From contig NZ_FPJG01000006.1 of the NCBI RefSeq assembly GCF_900119165.1, positions 806,001 to 870,000 on the forward strand: 64,000 nucleotides of DNA, given 5' to 3'. The translations under genes and the position numbers were made by a program. Source of the DNA: Amycolatopsis australiensis (GTDB taxonomy: Bacteria; Actinomycetota; Actinomycetes; Mycobacteriales; Pseudonocardiaceae). The notes below the pieces were generated by a model, which saw nothing but the letters and a program-made list of their open reading frames with translations, did no database searches and was not told the origin of the DNA. Shown here piece by piece: positions 54,349 through 62,516 of the stretch (its first letter is position 1; each line of letters opens with the position of its first letter).

Positions 54349-55085
54349 TGAAGTTCGCCCGTGAGCTCGCCGAGCCGTGGGGGCTGCTGCTCGCCGCCAC
54401 CTCGGCCGGCGTGGCGTGGGCCGTGCAGCTGCCGGTCGTCGCGTCGGTCGGAGTCGGCGTGGCCGTGCTGGCGGCGTGGGCGGGCGTGGCCGCCGCGACC
54501 CGCGAGAAGGAGCCGGAACGGCGTGAAGCGCGCGTGCTCGACGTCGCGCCCGGGTCGGCCGAGGAGAGCTGGCTGCGGCGGGCCGAAGGGGCGGCGGCCG
54601 GGTTCTCGTCGCTGAGCGAATCCCTCGACGCGGGGCCGCTCGCCGACCGCGTCGCGGACATGGAACCGGTGGTCCGCGAGACGCTGACGACGCTGCGGCG
54701 CCTGGCGGGCCGCGCGTCGGCGACCGGCAAGGCGCTGGCCAGGGTGGATCTGGACGCCGTCACGCGGGAACGGCGCCGGCTGGAGCAGTCGCTGGCGTCG
54801 GCGCGCGAGGAGGTCCGCGGCGACCTCGAACAGGCGCTGACGGCGGTCCAGGCGCAGGCGGACGTGCACGCGCGGCTGTCCGGCGCGCGGGACAAGCTGC
54901 TGGCGCAGCTGCAGTCGGGCGCGCTGGGGCTGGACAGCCTGGTGGCCCGCGTCGCGGAGCTGACGGCGGCGACGACGGACGTCGCGGTGGACACCGGCGC
55001 GGTGCGCGAGCTCAGCGACCAGCTGGAGGGGATCCGGCAGGGTGTGCTGGAGACGGAGCAGGCGACGCGAAAGTCGCTGGGTTAG
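54348..55085 (+). CDS. Membrane-anchored coiled-coil protein, partner of the SBP-VWA protein
   Basis: 245 residues. Two short hydrophobic segments (WGLLLAATSAGVAWAV, VASVGVGVAVLAAWAGVAAA) then a cytoplasmic-looking coiled coil of about 150 residues (RRRLEQSLASAREEVRGDLEQALTAVQAQADVHARL). It overlaps the previous stop by one base, so it is translated with the SBP-VWA protein. Its last 74 bp overlap the convergent MFS gene. Unrecognised; might relay VWA-domain state to the cytoplasm. Confidence 0.7.
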   Translation: MKFARELAEPWGLLLAATSAGVAWAVQLPVVASVGVGVAVLAAWAGVAAATREKEPERREARVLDVAPGSAEESWLRRAEGAAAGFSSLSESLDAGPLADRVADMEPVVRETLTTLRRLAGRASATGKALARVDLDAVTRERRRLEQSLASAREEVRGDLEQALTAVQAQADVHARLSGARDKLLAQLQSGALGLDSLVARVAELTAATTDVAVDTGAVRELSDQLEGIRQGVLETEQATRKSLG

Positions 55086-56274
55086 GCGTCCGGGGCAGCA
55101 TCAGCGGGGTCGCCAGCACCAGCACGCCGGCGATCCCGATCGCGACGCGCGGACCGGTCAGGCTCGCGAGCACGCCCCACAGCGCGGTCAGCGCGGCGAT
55201 CGACGCCTTCGTGCTGACCGACCAGGCCGACAGCGTCCGCGCGACGCGGTCCGCGGGCAGCTGTTCGAGCCGGTAGGTGGCGAGCACCGGGTTGAACACG
55301 CTGCAGGAAGTGATCAAGCCGAGTTCGACGACCATGACGAAGACGAGCCCGCCGGTCCCGCTCGGCAGGAAGGCCAGCCCGAGCAGCCAGCACGCCCGGA
55401 ACGCGCCCGCGCCGCGGAGCACGCGGTGCCTGCCGAACCGCTCGACGAGCCGCGGGGTCAGCCGGGAGCCGGCGAGGCCGCCGAGGCACGGCACGGCGAA
55501 CGCGAGCCCGTACTGCCACGGCGTGAACCCGAGGTGGTTCAGCATCAGCACGGCCAGCAGCGGTTCGGTGCCCATGATCAGGCCGTTGAACAGCAGGACG
55601 TTGCCGTACAGCGGCCGCAGCCCGGGGTGCGCCAGGATCGTGCGCCAGCCGTCGGCCAGGTCCCGGGCGCGCAGCCGGGCGGTGTTCCGCGGCCGGGGCT
55701 CCCCGGTGCCGATGGCCCGGATGCCGAGCGCGGAGAGCAGGAAGCTGACGGCGTTGGCGAGCACCGCGGTGACCGGCCCGAAGAGGGCGAACGCGGCACC
55801 ACCGAGCGGCGGCCCGAGCGCGGTGGCGGTCCAGTTCGTCGACTCGAACCGGCCGTTCGCGACGAGCAGGTCTTCGGGCGGCACGAGTCCCTTGAGGAAG
55901 GCACCACTGGCGGAGGTGAAGGTGATGTCCGCCGCGGCGACCACCACGGAGACGGCGAGGAGCTGGCCGAAACTCAGCCGGCCGAGGGCGTAGGTGGCGG
56001 GGACGCTGATCAGCGCGCCGAAGCGGACGAGGTCCATGGCGACCATGACGGGCCGCTTCCGGCGGTGGTCGACCCACGGACCGAGCGGAACGGCAACGAG
56101 CGCCCCGACGGCAGGCCCGACGGCGGCGAGCGCGGAAACGGCCGCGGGCCCGGTGTGCAGCACGAGGATGGCGAGCATGGGAAAGGCCCCGAAGCCGAGC
56201 CAGGTGCCGAAGGCACTGACGGCATAAGCGGACCAGAGCCACCTGAACCGCGGCCCCAGCGACCGCCCGCGCAT
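55012..56274 (-). CDS. MFS transporter, DHA/MFS_3 type exporter
   Basis: 420 residues, about 12 helices. It opens MRGRSLGPRFRWLWSAYAVSAFGTWLGFGAFPML. Loop 2-3 is GPWVDHRRKRPVMV, a variant of the MFS signature. The C-terminal 25 residues (NPATFASPAPSPAHPAGSPP) are Pro/Ala-rich and not membrane, and lie in the part that overlaps the coiled-coil gene. ATG at 56274 is chosen over 56337 because the first helix starts close by. Divergent from a LysR regulator that probably controls it. Confidence 0.83.
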   Translation of the reverse strand: MRGRSLGPRFRWLWSAYAVSAFGTWLGFGAFPMLAILVLHTGPAAVSALAAVGPAVGALVAVPLGPWVDHRRKRPVMVAMDLVRFGALISVPATYALGRLSFGQLLAVSVVVAAADITFTSASGAFLKGLVPPEDLLVANGRFESTNWTATALGPPLGGAAFALFGPVTAVLANAVSFLLSALGIRAIGTGEPRPRNTARLRARDLADGWRTILAHPGLRPLYGNVLLFNGLIMGTEPLLAVLMLNHLGFTPWQYGLAFAVPCLGGLAGSRLTPRLVERFGRHRVLRGAGAFRACWLLGLAFLPSGTGGLVFVMVVELGLITSCSVFNPVLATYRLEQLPADRVARTLSAWSVSTKASIAALTALWGVLASLTGPRVAIGIAGVLVLATPLMLPRTPNPATFASPAPSPAHPAGSPPAGR

Positions 56275-56369
56275 CACCGGGAGATCAAAGCGAGAAAGGG
56301 CACCGGGAGGCAAACAACCGGCACGGCGGCGAGCCACAACGCCGCGTTGTGAATCTAGAGTCGGTCGCC

Positions 56370-57293
56370 GTGGACCTCGATGCCGTGCGCACCTTCGTCG
56401 CCGCTGCCGACGCAGGTCGCTTCCAGGACGCCGCGGCCGATCTTTCGATCACGCAACAGGCGGTCTCGAAGCGCATCGCCGCGTTGGAGAAGGCCCTCGG
56501 CGTGCGGTTGTTCACGCGGACCGCGCGTGGAGCCGTCCTCACCCGCGAGGGGACGGCTTTCCTGCCGCACGCCCGCGATCTGCTGCTCGGAGAGGCGCGG
56601 GCGATCGCGTCGGTGCGGGGCGGACCACTCCGGGTCGACGTCATCGGCCGTCGCCTCCGTCCGGCGGCGCTGCTTCGCGGGTTTCACGAGGCGCACCCCG
56701 AGGTCCCGCTGGAAGTGGTGACCCTCCCCGGCACGGCGCTCGCCGCGATCCGGGACGGTTCGATCGACGCCTCTTTCCGCGCGGTGGCCGAGGTGCGCGA
56801 GGGCATCGAGGCACAGTGGGTGGACGACGAGCCGATCCAGCTGCTGTGCGGACCTGGTCACGCGCTCGCGGCCGAACCGGCCGTCACACCGGAGCAGCTG
56901 GTGGGGCACCGGATCTGGATGCCCGGCGTGGTGCCCGGGACCGAGTGGGGCACCTACTACGCCGAGTTCGCGGCCGCGTTCGGGCTGTCGATCGACGCGG
57001 CCGGGCCGAACTTCGGGACCGAGGTCGTGCTGGACACGATCGCGAAGACACCCCGGCTGGCGACCCTGGTCGGGGCGGGCAGCCGGGTGCTCTGGCCGCC
57101 CGGGCACGACCTGCGGCGCGTGCCGATCGACGACCCGGTGCCGGTGTATCCCCATTCGCTGGTCTGGCGCCGGGACAACGCACACCCCGGACTGGCGGCG
57201 CTGCGGAGCCATCTCGAGCACGGCCAGTGCATCGCCGGCGCTTGGCGGCCCGGCTGGGCTCAGCCCAGCCAGACCGTGCCCAGCACCGGGTAA
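56370..57293 (+). CDS. LysR family transcriptional regulator
   Basis: 307 residues from the GTG at 56370 (VDLDAVRTFVAAADAGRFQDAAADLSITQQAVSKRIAALEKALG), the conserved LysR start; an in-frame GTG at 56349 is the alternative. The HTH covers residues 16-45. The effector domain has PLRVDVIGRRLRPAALLRGF. It is divergent from the MFS exporter with a 95-bp gap. Its last 34 nt overlap the convergent membrane gene. Confidence 0.87.
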   Translation: MDLDAVRTFVAAADAGRFQDAAADLSITQQAVSKRIAALEKALGVRLFTRTARGAVLTREGTAFLPHARDLLLGEARAIASVRGGPLRVDVIGRRLRPAALLRGFHEAHPEVPLEVVTLPGTALAAIRDGSIDASFRAVAEVREGIEAQWVDDEPIQLLCGPGHALAAEPAVTPEQLVGHRIWMPGVVPGTEWGTYYAEFAAAFGLSIDAAGPNFGTEVVLDTIAKTPRLATLVGAGSRVLWPPGHDLRRVPIDDPVPVYPHSLVWRRDNAHPGLAALRSHLEHGQCIAGAWRPGWAQPSQTVPSTG

Positions 57294-58285
57294 CCCGGCA
57301 CCCCCGCCGTCGCTCCGCCTGGCCTCGGGATACCCGCTATCCACAGGCGTCCCGTTGTGGCGATGTTCGCTGCCATCGACGGGTCCGCCTTGACCATGCG
57401 GAAGCCCACCACCGTTCCGTCGGCGAGCATCGTCAGGCCGCTCAGCCGGGCGCCGCGGCGGCCCATGCGGACCGGGCCGTCCAGGACCGCGCGCAGTTCC
57501 GTCCAATGGTCCGCGGCCAGCGGGCGGCCGTACGCGAACGAGCGCGTTGCCGCGACCAGCGCCGTCAGCAGGGCGCCGCCCGCGCACGTCCACGCGATCC
57601 AGCCCGTCGCCGGGAAGTCGTGCCGCACCCACACCGCGAAACCCGCCAGTACCAGCAGGAACGCGGCCGCCGCGCGTAAGTCTCTGGCGATCCGGCGCCG
57701 GTGTGCCGTCAGGACCGGGTCCAGCCTCGGGGTGCCGGCACCCGTTGCCGGTGGCACCGCCACCGCACCCGCCGGCGGCGTCGCGAAGATCCGGCCGCGG
57801 CGGACCCGCACCACGCCGGAGAAGCCCACGAACACCTTCGGCCCCCGGCCGAGCAGCCACACCCGGCGGTGCCCGGCCAGCAGCAGCCGGTACGGCTCGT
57901 CCAGCCGGATCCGCAGCCAGCGGCCGTCCGGCAGGCGCACGCCGACCGTCCGCCCGGCCGCGACCAGCCCGTCCGCGGCGATGTCCACCTGCCGGAACGC
58001 TTCCCGCTTCAGCCGCGTCTCCGGTACACCGACGTACGCGCGGTACCACCACATCGCCTCGGCCGAGCCGGCCAGCGCGAGGATCCCGACCGGCAGCACG
58101 ACCCCGGCGCCCGTGAAGAACTGGGCCACCCCGAACAGCAGGAAGAACCACGACAGCAGCCGCCGGTCGGCGGCGTTGCGGCCGATCCGGTCGAGGTACT
58201 CGCCGAAGATCGGCAGCGCTCCCGACGGCATGGCGGGGTCGAGTTCGAACGCGCGCACGCGTTCGGGAACCGGGACGATCTGCAC
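57260..58285 (-). CDS. Hypothetical membrane protein, four helices
   Basis: 341 residues. Helix pairs LSWFFLLFGVAQFFTGAGVVLPVGILALAG (about 45-75) and AAAAFLLVLAGFAVWV / GWIAWTCAGGALLTALVAATRSF (about 205-250) flank a soluble beta-rich domain of about 110 residues (RTVGVRLPDGRWLRIRLDEPYRLLLAGHRRVWLLGRGPKVFVGFSG), which looks like a YcxB- or PH-like sheet. Not recognised further. Convergent with LysR. ATG at 58285 is plausible but unsupported by a clear ribosome-binding site. Confidence 0.6.
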   Translation of the reverse strand: MQIVPVPERVRAFELDPAMPSGALPIFGEYLDRIGRNAADRRLLSWFFLLFGVAQFFTGAGVVLPVGILALAGSAEAMWWYRAYVGVPETRLKREAFRQVDIAADGLVAAGRTVGVRLPDGRWLRIRLDEPYRLLLAGHRRVWLLGRGPKVFVGFSGVVRVRRGRIFATPPAGAVAVPPATGAGTPRLDPVLTAHRRRIARDLRAAAAFLLVLAGFAVWVRHDFPATGWIAWTCAGGALLTALVAATRSFAYGRPLAADHWTELRAVLDGPVRMGRRGARLSGLTMLADGTVVGFRMVKADPSMAANIATTGRLWIAGIPRPGGATAGVPGYPVLGTVWLG

Positions 58286-58406
58286 GCTGGGCCCCCACCG
58301 TGTCGGCTTTGGTCACCGGCCTTTTCGGGAATCTGCACAGCGGCGTTACCGGATGCTCCGTTCAGCGGAGCCCACGTGACGGGCACGACTACCCAGGCCG
58401 CGTGAT

Positions 58407-58425
58407 TCAGGTTAGGCTCACCTAA
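58407..58425. promoter_or_regulatory. IdeR/DtxR iron box upstream of the DUF2470 gene
   Basis: TCAGGTTAGGCTCACCTAA matches the consensus TTAGGTTAGGCTAACCTAA at 17 of 19 positions. It lies 15 bp before the GTG at 58440, where bound repressor would block transcription under iron sufficiency. Confidence 0.82.
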
Positions 58426-58439
58426 GTAGGAGGTGAGCC

Positions 58440-59234
58440 GTGACCGAGGCACCCGCATCCATCCGCCGCCCGCCGGCGCCGAACCCCGCCGAGCGCGCCA
58501 AGACGATCGCGACCCGGGGCGGTCCCGCGTCGGTGCTGCCCACCTGCGAACGCGCCGGCCTGGACGGCGAACGCGTCGTCCCGCTCCTGCACCACGTGCA
58601 CCACAGCGGCAGCGTCAGCGTGCTGCTGGCCGACGACCACCCGATGGTCGACGCGGCCAAGCAGACCCAACGCGGCGAGCTGGCCGTGATGCTCGAGCTG
58701 GCCGACCACGCGCCCGTCGACCTGCGGGAACCGATCCGCGGGCTGCTGTGGATCACCGGCTGGCTGCGGCCGCTCTCACCGGTTTCGGCCCGCGCGCGGG
58801 CGGTGGCGATCGCCGAGTCGCGGCCGGACGAACGCCTCCTCGACGTCGGCCACGGCGTCACGCTGCTGCGGCTGACCCCGGCGTCCCTCGTGCTCGCCGA
58901 CGCCGAAGGCACGCACTCGCTGCGCCCGCACACGTTCAGCGCGGCGCCACCCGATCCGTTCCACGACTACGAGGCCCAGTGGCTGCGGCACCTGGAAAGC
59001 GAGCACGCCGACGTCGTCGGGCAGCTCGCCCGGCACCTGCCGGCGGAGCTGCGGGGCGGCCGGATCCGCCCGCTCGGGCTCGACCGGTTCGGGCTGCGGC
59101 TGCGCGTCGAGGCCGAGGCGGGCGACCACGACGTCCGGCTGGCGTTCTCGCGGTCGGTCGAAAGCCCGCCGCAGCTCGCGGCGGAGCTGCGGCGGCTGGT
59201 CGGCTGCCCGTTCCTGCGCGGGGCGTCAGGCTAG
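58440..59234 (+). CDS. DUF2470 family protein, iron-regulated
   Basis: 264 residues. The N-terminal part (RAKTIATRGGPASVLPTC, then VSVLLADDHPMVDAAK and GELAVMLELADHAPVDLREPIRGLLWITGWL) is split-barrel-like. The C-terminal DUF2470 helical domain is DYEAQWLRHLESEHADVVGQLARHL then RPLGLDRFGLRLRVEA. Related proteins (HugZ/HutZ) degrade or store haem. GTG start with TAGGAGG 6 nt upstream; the IdeR box points to iron control. Haem use is inference. Its end overlaps the PPOX gene by 9 nt. Confidence 0.8.
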   Translation: MTEAPASIRRPPAPNPAERAKTIATRGGPASVLPTCERAGLDGERVVPLLHHVHHSGSVSVLLADDHPMVDAAKQTQRGELAVMLELADHAPVDLREPIRGLLWITGWLRPLSPVSARARAVAIAESRPDERLLDVGHGVTLLRLTPASLVLADAEGTHSLRPHTFSAAPPDPFHDYEAQWLRHLESEHADVVGQLARHLPAELRGGRIRPLGLDRFGLRLRVEAEAGDHDVRLAFSRSVESPPQLAAELRRLVGCPFLRGASG

Positions 59235-59687
59235 TTCGGCGGGGAAGCCGCCCTTGGCGATCGGGCCCCAGCTCTCGATGGTCACCCGGATGATGCTCTT
59301 GCCCTGCTTGACCATGGCTTCGCGGTATTCGTCCCAGTCCGGGTGTTCGCCGGAAATGGCGCGGAAGTACTCCACGAGCGGCTCGACCGAGTCGGGGATG
59401 TCCAGCACCTCGGCGGTGCCGTTGATCTGCACCCACTGGTCGTTCCACTCGTCGGAGAGGACACAGGCGGAGACCTTCGGGTTGCGCTTCACGTTCACGA
59501 CCTTGGCGCGCTTCGGGTAGGTCGACACGACCAGCCTGCCCTCGGCGTCGACGCCGCAGGTGACCGGCGACAGCTGCGGGCCGCCGTCGGCCTTCGTGGT
59601 CAGCAGGATCGCGCGGTGACGGGTGGACAGGAACTCGACCAGCGCGGCGCGGTCGACGGTTTCGTTGGTGGCGATGCTCCTCGGCAT
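59226..59687 (-). CDS. PPOX-class F420-dependent oxidoreductase-like split-barrel protein
   Basis: 153 residues. VEFLSTRHRAILLTTKADGGPQLSPVTCGVDAEGRLVVSTYPKRAKVVNVKRNPKVSACVLSD is the flavin/F420-binding split barrel. NDQWVQINGTAEVLD and MVKQGKSIIRVTIESWG are typical of the mycobacterial F420-binding group. ATG at 59687; minus-strand TACCTT (59694-59699) is 6 nt upstream. Substrate unknown. Its promoter overlaps that of the divergent CPBP gene. Confidence 0.82.
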   Translation of the reverse strand: MPRSIATNETVDRAALVEFLSTRHRAILLTTKADGGPQLSPVTCGVDAEGRLVVSTYPKRAKVVNVKRNPKVSACVLSDEWNDQWVQINGTAEVLDIPDSVEPLVEYFRAISGEHPDWDEYREAMVKQGKSIIRVTIESWGPIAKGGFPAELA

Positions 59688-59693
59688 ACCCCG

Positions 59694-59703
59694 AAGGTAG
59701 CGT
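59694..59703. promoter_or_regulatory. Overlapping divergent -10 boxes
   Basis: Minus-strand TACCTT (59694-59699) serves the ATG at 59687 (6-nt gap). Plus-strand TAGCGT (59698-59703) serves the ATG at 59710 (6-nt gap). The boxes share two bases in a 22-bp intergenic space. Confidence 0.6.
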
Positions 59704-59709
59704 GCGCTC

Positions 59710-60522
59710 ATGACGTTCACCGCGCGATCGTGGCTGGCCCCGGCCCGGCCCGAGTTCCCCGGCGCGATCGAGGACCCGGCCGAGCGCCGGGCCGTCAAGC
59801 TGGAGCTGCTGATCGTCTTCGGCATCACGCTCGGGCTGTCCGGCGTGCGCAGCCTGCTGTCCCTTGTGGACTCGCTGCTGCAGCCGACGCCGCTGGCCCA
59901 GCAGCAGGTCCAGCTCAACGTGCCGCAGGCGGCGGCGAGCCTGATCGACCTGCTCAAGCAGCTGCTGTCGGCCGCCCAGCTCGTCGGCTGGGGCGCGCTG
60001 GGCCTGTACCTGCTGTGGCGGGCGGGCATCAAGATCGCGCGGATCGGCCTGGACCGCCGGACCCCGGGCCGCGACGCGCTGCTGACGCTCGGGCTCGCCG
60101 CGCTGATCGGGATTCCGGGCCTCGCCCTGTACTTCGTCTCCTACGACCTCGGGTTCAGCCTGGCGGTGCAACCGTCCACTTTGAACGACACGTGGTGGCG
60201 GCCGATCTCGCTGACGCTCTCGGCGTTCGGCAACGCGTTCGCCGAAGAGGTCCTGGTCGTCGGCTACCTGCTGACGCGGCTGCGCCAGCTCGGCGTCCGG
60301 GAGAACACCGCCGTGTTCGGCGCCGCGGTGCTGCGCGGGTCGTACCACCTGTACCAGGGCTTCGGCGGGTTCATCGGGAACTTCGTCATGGGGCTCGTGT
60401 TCGGGCGGCTGTGGCAGAAGACCAACCGGCTGTGGCCGCTGGTCGCCGCACACACGCTGTTCGACTTCGTCTCTTTCGTCGGGTACGCGTTGCTCAAGGG
60501 TCACGTTTCGTGGTTGCCCTGA
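59710..60522 (+). CDS. CPBP family intramembrane metalloprotease
   Basis: 270 residues, about seven helices. Motif 1 is [21 protein letters not shown] with the paired Glu near 178-179; motif 2 HYxxxF-like is [16 protein letters not shown] (His near 211); motif 3 is [11 protein letters not shown] (His and Asp near 246-250). This is the CAAX-protease/bacteriocin-processing fold. Leaderless start. 14 bp before the arcA GTG. Confidence 0.87.
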   Translation: MTFTARSWLAPARPEFPGAIEDPAERRAVKLELLIVFGITLGLSGVRSLLSLVDSLLQPTPLAQQQVQLNVPQAAASLIDLLKQLLSAAQLVGWGALGLYLLWRAGIKIARIGLDRRTPGRDALLTLGLAALIGIPGLALYFVSYDLGFSLAVQPSTLNDTWWRPISLTLSAFGNAFAEEVLVVGYLLTRLRQLGVRENTAVFGAAVLRGSYHLYQGFGGFIGNFVMGLVFGRLWQKTNRLWPLVAAHTLFDFVSFVGYALLKGHVSWLP

Positions 60523-60523
60523 G

Positions 60524-60529
60524 TACGCT
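60524..60529 (+). promoter_or_regulatory. arcA: -10 box TACGCT for arcA
   Basis: TACGCT lies 6 nt before the GTG at 60536, directly after the stop of the CPBP gene. arcA may thus be transcribed on its own. Confidence 0.5.
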
Positions 60530-60535
60530 CACTGG

Positions 60536-61750
60536 GTGATCGACGAAACGACACCTCCCCGGGTGGACAGCGAAGTCGGACCCCTGCGCGCGGTGCTGCT
60601 GCACCGGCCCGGCAACGAGCTCAAAAGGCTGACGCCCCGCAACAACGACCAGCTCCTGTTCGACTCGATCCCGTGGGTCGACCGGGCCCAGGCCGAGCAC
60701 GACGCGTTCGCCGACGTGCTGCGCGGCCGCGGCGTCGAGGTCCTGCTGCTGGCCGACGCGCTCCGGACGGCACTCGCGGACGACCGGGCGCACGCGGCGG
60801 GCGTGCACGCGGCGGTCGACGACCGGCGTCTCGGCGGCGACCTCGCCGACTCGCTGCGTTCGCACCTGTCCGGCGTCGACGCGGCGGCCCTCGCCGAGGT
60901 GCTGATGGCCGGGATGACGTTCGAGGAGCTGCCGTCGTCGGAAGGCGCGTCGCTGGTGCGGATGATGAACCACCCGCACGATTTCGCCGTCGACCCGCTG
61001 CCGAACCTGCTGTTCACGCGCGACTCGTCGGTGTGGATCGCCGACCGGGTGGCGATTTCGTCGCTGACCATGCCGGCGCGCCGCCGGGAAACCGCCGTGC
61101 TGGACCTGATCTACGCCTACCACCCGCAATTCCGCCACGCCGCCCGCGCGTACGGCGCCCATTCCGCGCCGATCGAGGGCGGTGACGTGATGCTGCTGGC
61201 GCCGGGCGTGCTCGCCATCGGCGTCGGCGAGCGGACGACGGCAGCCGGCGCCGAGTCCCTCGCCCGGTCGGTGTTCGCCGACGGCATCGCGCACACCGTG
61301 CTGGCGGTGCCGATCGAGCAGTCCCGCGCGACCATGCACCTGGACACGGTGTGCACGATGGTCGACGTCGACGCCGTGGTGATGTACCCGCTCGCCCGCG
61401 ACTCGCTGACGGCGTTCACGCTGCGCCCGACCGGCGACGGCGGCGTCAAGGTCGCCGGTCCGGCGCCGTTCCTGGTGGCCGCGGCCGAGGCGATGGAGAT
61501 CGACCGGCTGCGCGTCATCGACACGGGCCTCGATCCGGTGACGGCCGAACGAGAGCAGTGGGACGACGGCAACAACACGCTCGCACTGGCGCCCGGCGTG
61601 GTCGTCGGCTACGAGCGCAACGTCGAGACGAACGAGCGGCTGGAGGCGGCAGGCATCGAGGTGCTGCCGATCGCCGGGTCGGAGCTGGGGTCCGGGCGCG
61701 GCGGCCCGCGATGCATGTCCTGCCCGGTGCGTCGCGATCCCCTGCCGTAA
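60536..61750 (+). CDS. arcA: Arginine deiminase
   Basis: 404 residues; hydrolyses arginine to citrulline and ammonia. The guanidine-modifying fold is seen in [38 protein letters not shown] (about 160), [10 protein letters not shown] (about 215), [12 protein letters not shown] (about 270) and the catalytic Cys in [12 protein letters not shown] (about 395). GTG start. No ornithine carbamoyltransferase or carbamate kinase gene follows, so it is not in a complete ADI operon. A long hairpin/iron-box region follows the stop. Confidence 0.94.
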   Translation: MIDETTPPRVDSEVGPLRAVLLHRPGNELKRLTPRNNDQLLFDSIPWVDRAQAEHDAFADVLRGRGVEVLLLADALRTALADDRAHAAGVHAAVDDRRLGGDLADSLRSHLSGVDAAALAEVLMAGMTFEELPSSEGASLVRMMNHPHDFAVDPLPNLLFTRDSSVWIADRVAISSLTMPARRRETAVLDLIYAYHPQFRHAARAYGAHSAPIEGGDVMLLAPGVLAIGVGERTTAAGAESLARSVFADGIAHTVLAVPIEQSRATMHLDTVCTMVDVDAVVMYPLARDSLTAFTLRPTGDGGVKVAGPAPFLVAAAEAMEIDRLRVIDTGLDPVTAEREQWDDGNNTLALAPGVVVGYERNVETNERLEAAGIEVLPIAGSELGSGRGGPRCMSCPVRRDPLP

Positions 61751-61751
61751 A

Positions 61752-61839
61752 TGAAGTAAGCCTTCCCTAAAATTGACACGCCGTTTTAGGGAAGGCTTAC
61801 TTAAATAAGGTTCGTCTTCTTTAGGAATGGTAACCCTAA
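61752..61839. promoter_or_regulatory. Three IdeR-type iron boxes upstream of ferritin, two forming a 19-bp inverted repeat
   Basis: Box 1 (61752-61770, minus strand TTAGGGAAGGCTTACTTCA) and box 2 (61786-61804, TTAGGGAAGGCTTACTTAA, 15/19 to consensus) form perfect 19-bp arms (61754-61772 and 61784-61802). Box 3 is at 61821-61839 (TTAGGAATGGTAACCCTAA, 13/19). Centres are about 34 bp apart. The hairpin can also end the arcA transcript. Confidence 0.75.
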
Positions 61840-61887
61840 TCGGGGGTCCATCACCACCCCGAAGTGGCAATCCGGCGAATCTTGATC

Positions 61888-61893
61888 TATTCT
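61888..61893 (+). promoter_or_regulatory. -10 box TATTCT for ferritin
   Basis: TATTCT lies 7 nt before the ATG at 61901. All three iron boxes are upstream of it, the position expected for activation rather than steric repression. Confidence 0.6.
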
Positions 61894-61900
61894 GATCTGC

Positions 61901-62455
61901 ATGGCCCTCACCAAGAAGAAAGAACCGCGCTCGAAGTTCTTCGAACTGCTGCAGGCGCAGATCCACAACGAGTTCAACGCGTCCCAGCAGTACATCGCGC
62001 TCGCGGTCTGGTTCGACGCCGAGGACCTGCCGCAGCTGGCGAAGCACTTCTACAAGCAGTCCGTCGAGGAGCGCAACCACGCGATGGCGCTCGTGCAGTA
62101 CATGCTCGACCGCGACCACCACGTCGAAATCCCCGGCACGGGTGAAGTGCGCAACGACTTCTCCAGCGTCACCGAGCTGATCGAGCTCGCGCTCGAGCAG
62201 GAGAAGGAAGTCGCCGCCGACATCTCCGCGATGGTCAAGGCCGCGCGTGCCGAAGAGGACTACATCAGCGAGCAGTTCACGCAGTGGTTCCTCAAGGAGC
62301 AGGTCGAAGAGATCTCGCAGATGAACACGCTGCTGAACGTCGTCAAGCGCGCGAACGGCAACCTGTTCGAGGTCGAGAACCACCTCTACCGCGAGTCGGT
62401 CGGCGACGGCGGCCGCGACTCCGGCATGCCGCCCGTGGCCGGCGGCGCGCTCTGA
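61901..62455 (+). CDS. bfrB: Ferritin (BfrB-like)
   Basis: 184 residues; stores iron as ferric mineral in a 24-mer shell. Four-helix bundle with ferroxidase ligands in LLQAQIHNEFNASQQYIALAVW (Glu near 24), KQSVEERNHAMALVQYM (Glu and His near 57-61), ALEQEKEV and EDYISEQFTQWFLKEQVEE. It lacks the Met of haem-binding bacterioferritins, so it is of the non-haem type. The C-terminal tail (YRESVGDGGRDSGMPPV) extends as in mycobacterial BfrB. Promoter has three IdeR-like boxes. Confidence 0.92.
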   Translation: MALTKKKEPRSKFFELLQAQIHNEFNASQQYIALAVWFDAEDLPQLAKHFYKQSVEERNHAMALVQYMLDRDHHVEIPGTGEVRNDFSSVTELIELALEQEKEVAADISAMVKAARAEEDYISEQFTQWFLKEQVEEISQMNTLLNVVKRANGNLFEVENHLYRESVGDGGRDSGMPPVAGGAL

Positions 62456-62460
62456 CCTAC

Positions 62461-62502
62461 CGGAAACCCGGGCTCTCCCCCTGTGGACAGCCCGGGTTTC
62501 CG
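62461..62502. terminator. Bidirectional terminator hairpin after ferritin
   Basis: CGGAAACCCGGGCT (62461-62474) and AGCCCGGGTTTCCG (62489-62502) are exact 14-bp arms around a 14-nt loop. It serves ferritin and the convergent gene ending at 62517. Confidence 0.82.
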
Positions 62503-62516
62503 CATGCGGCCGGGGT

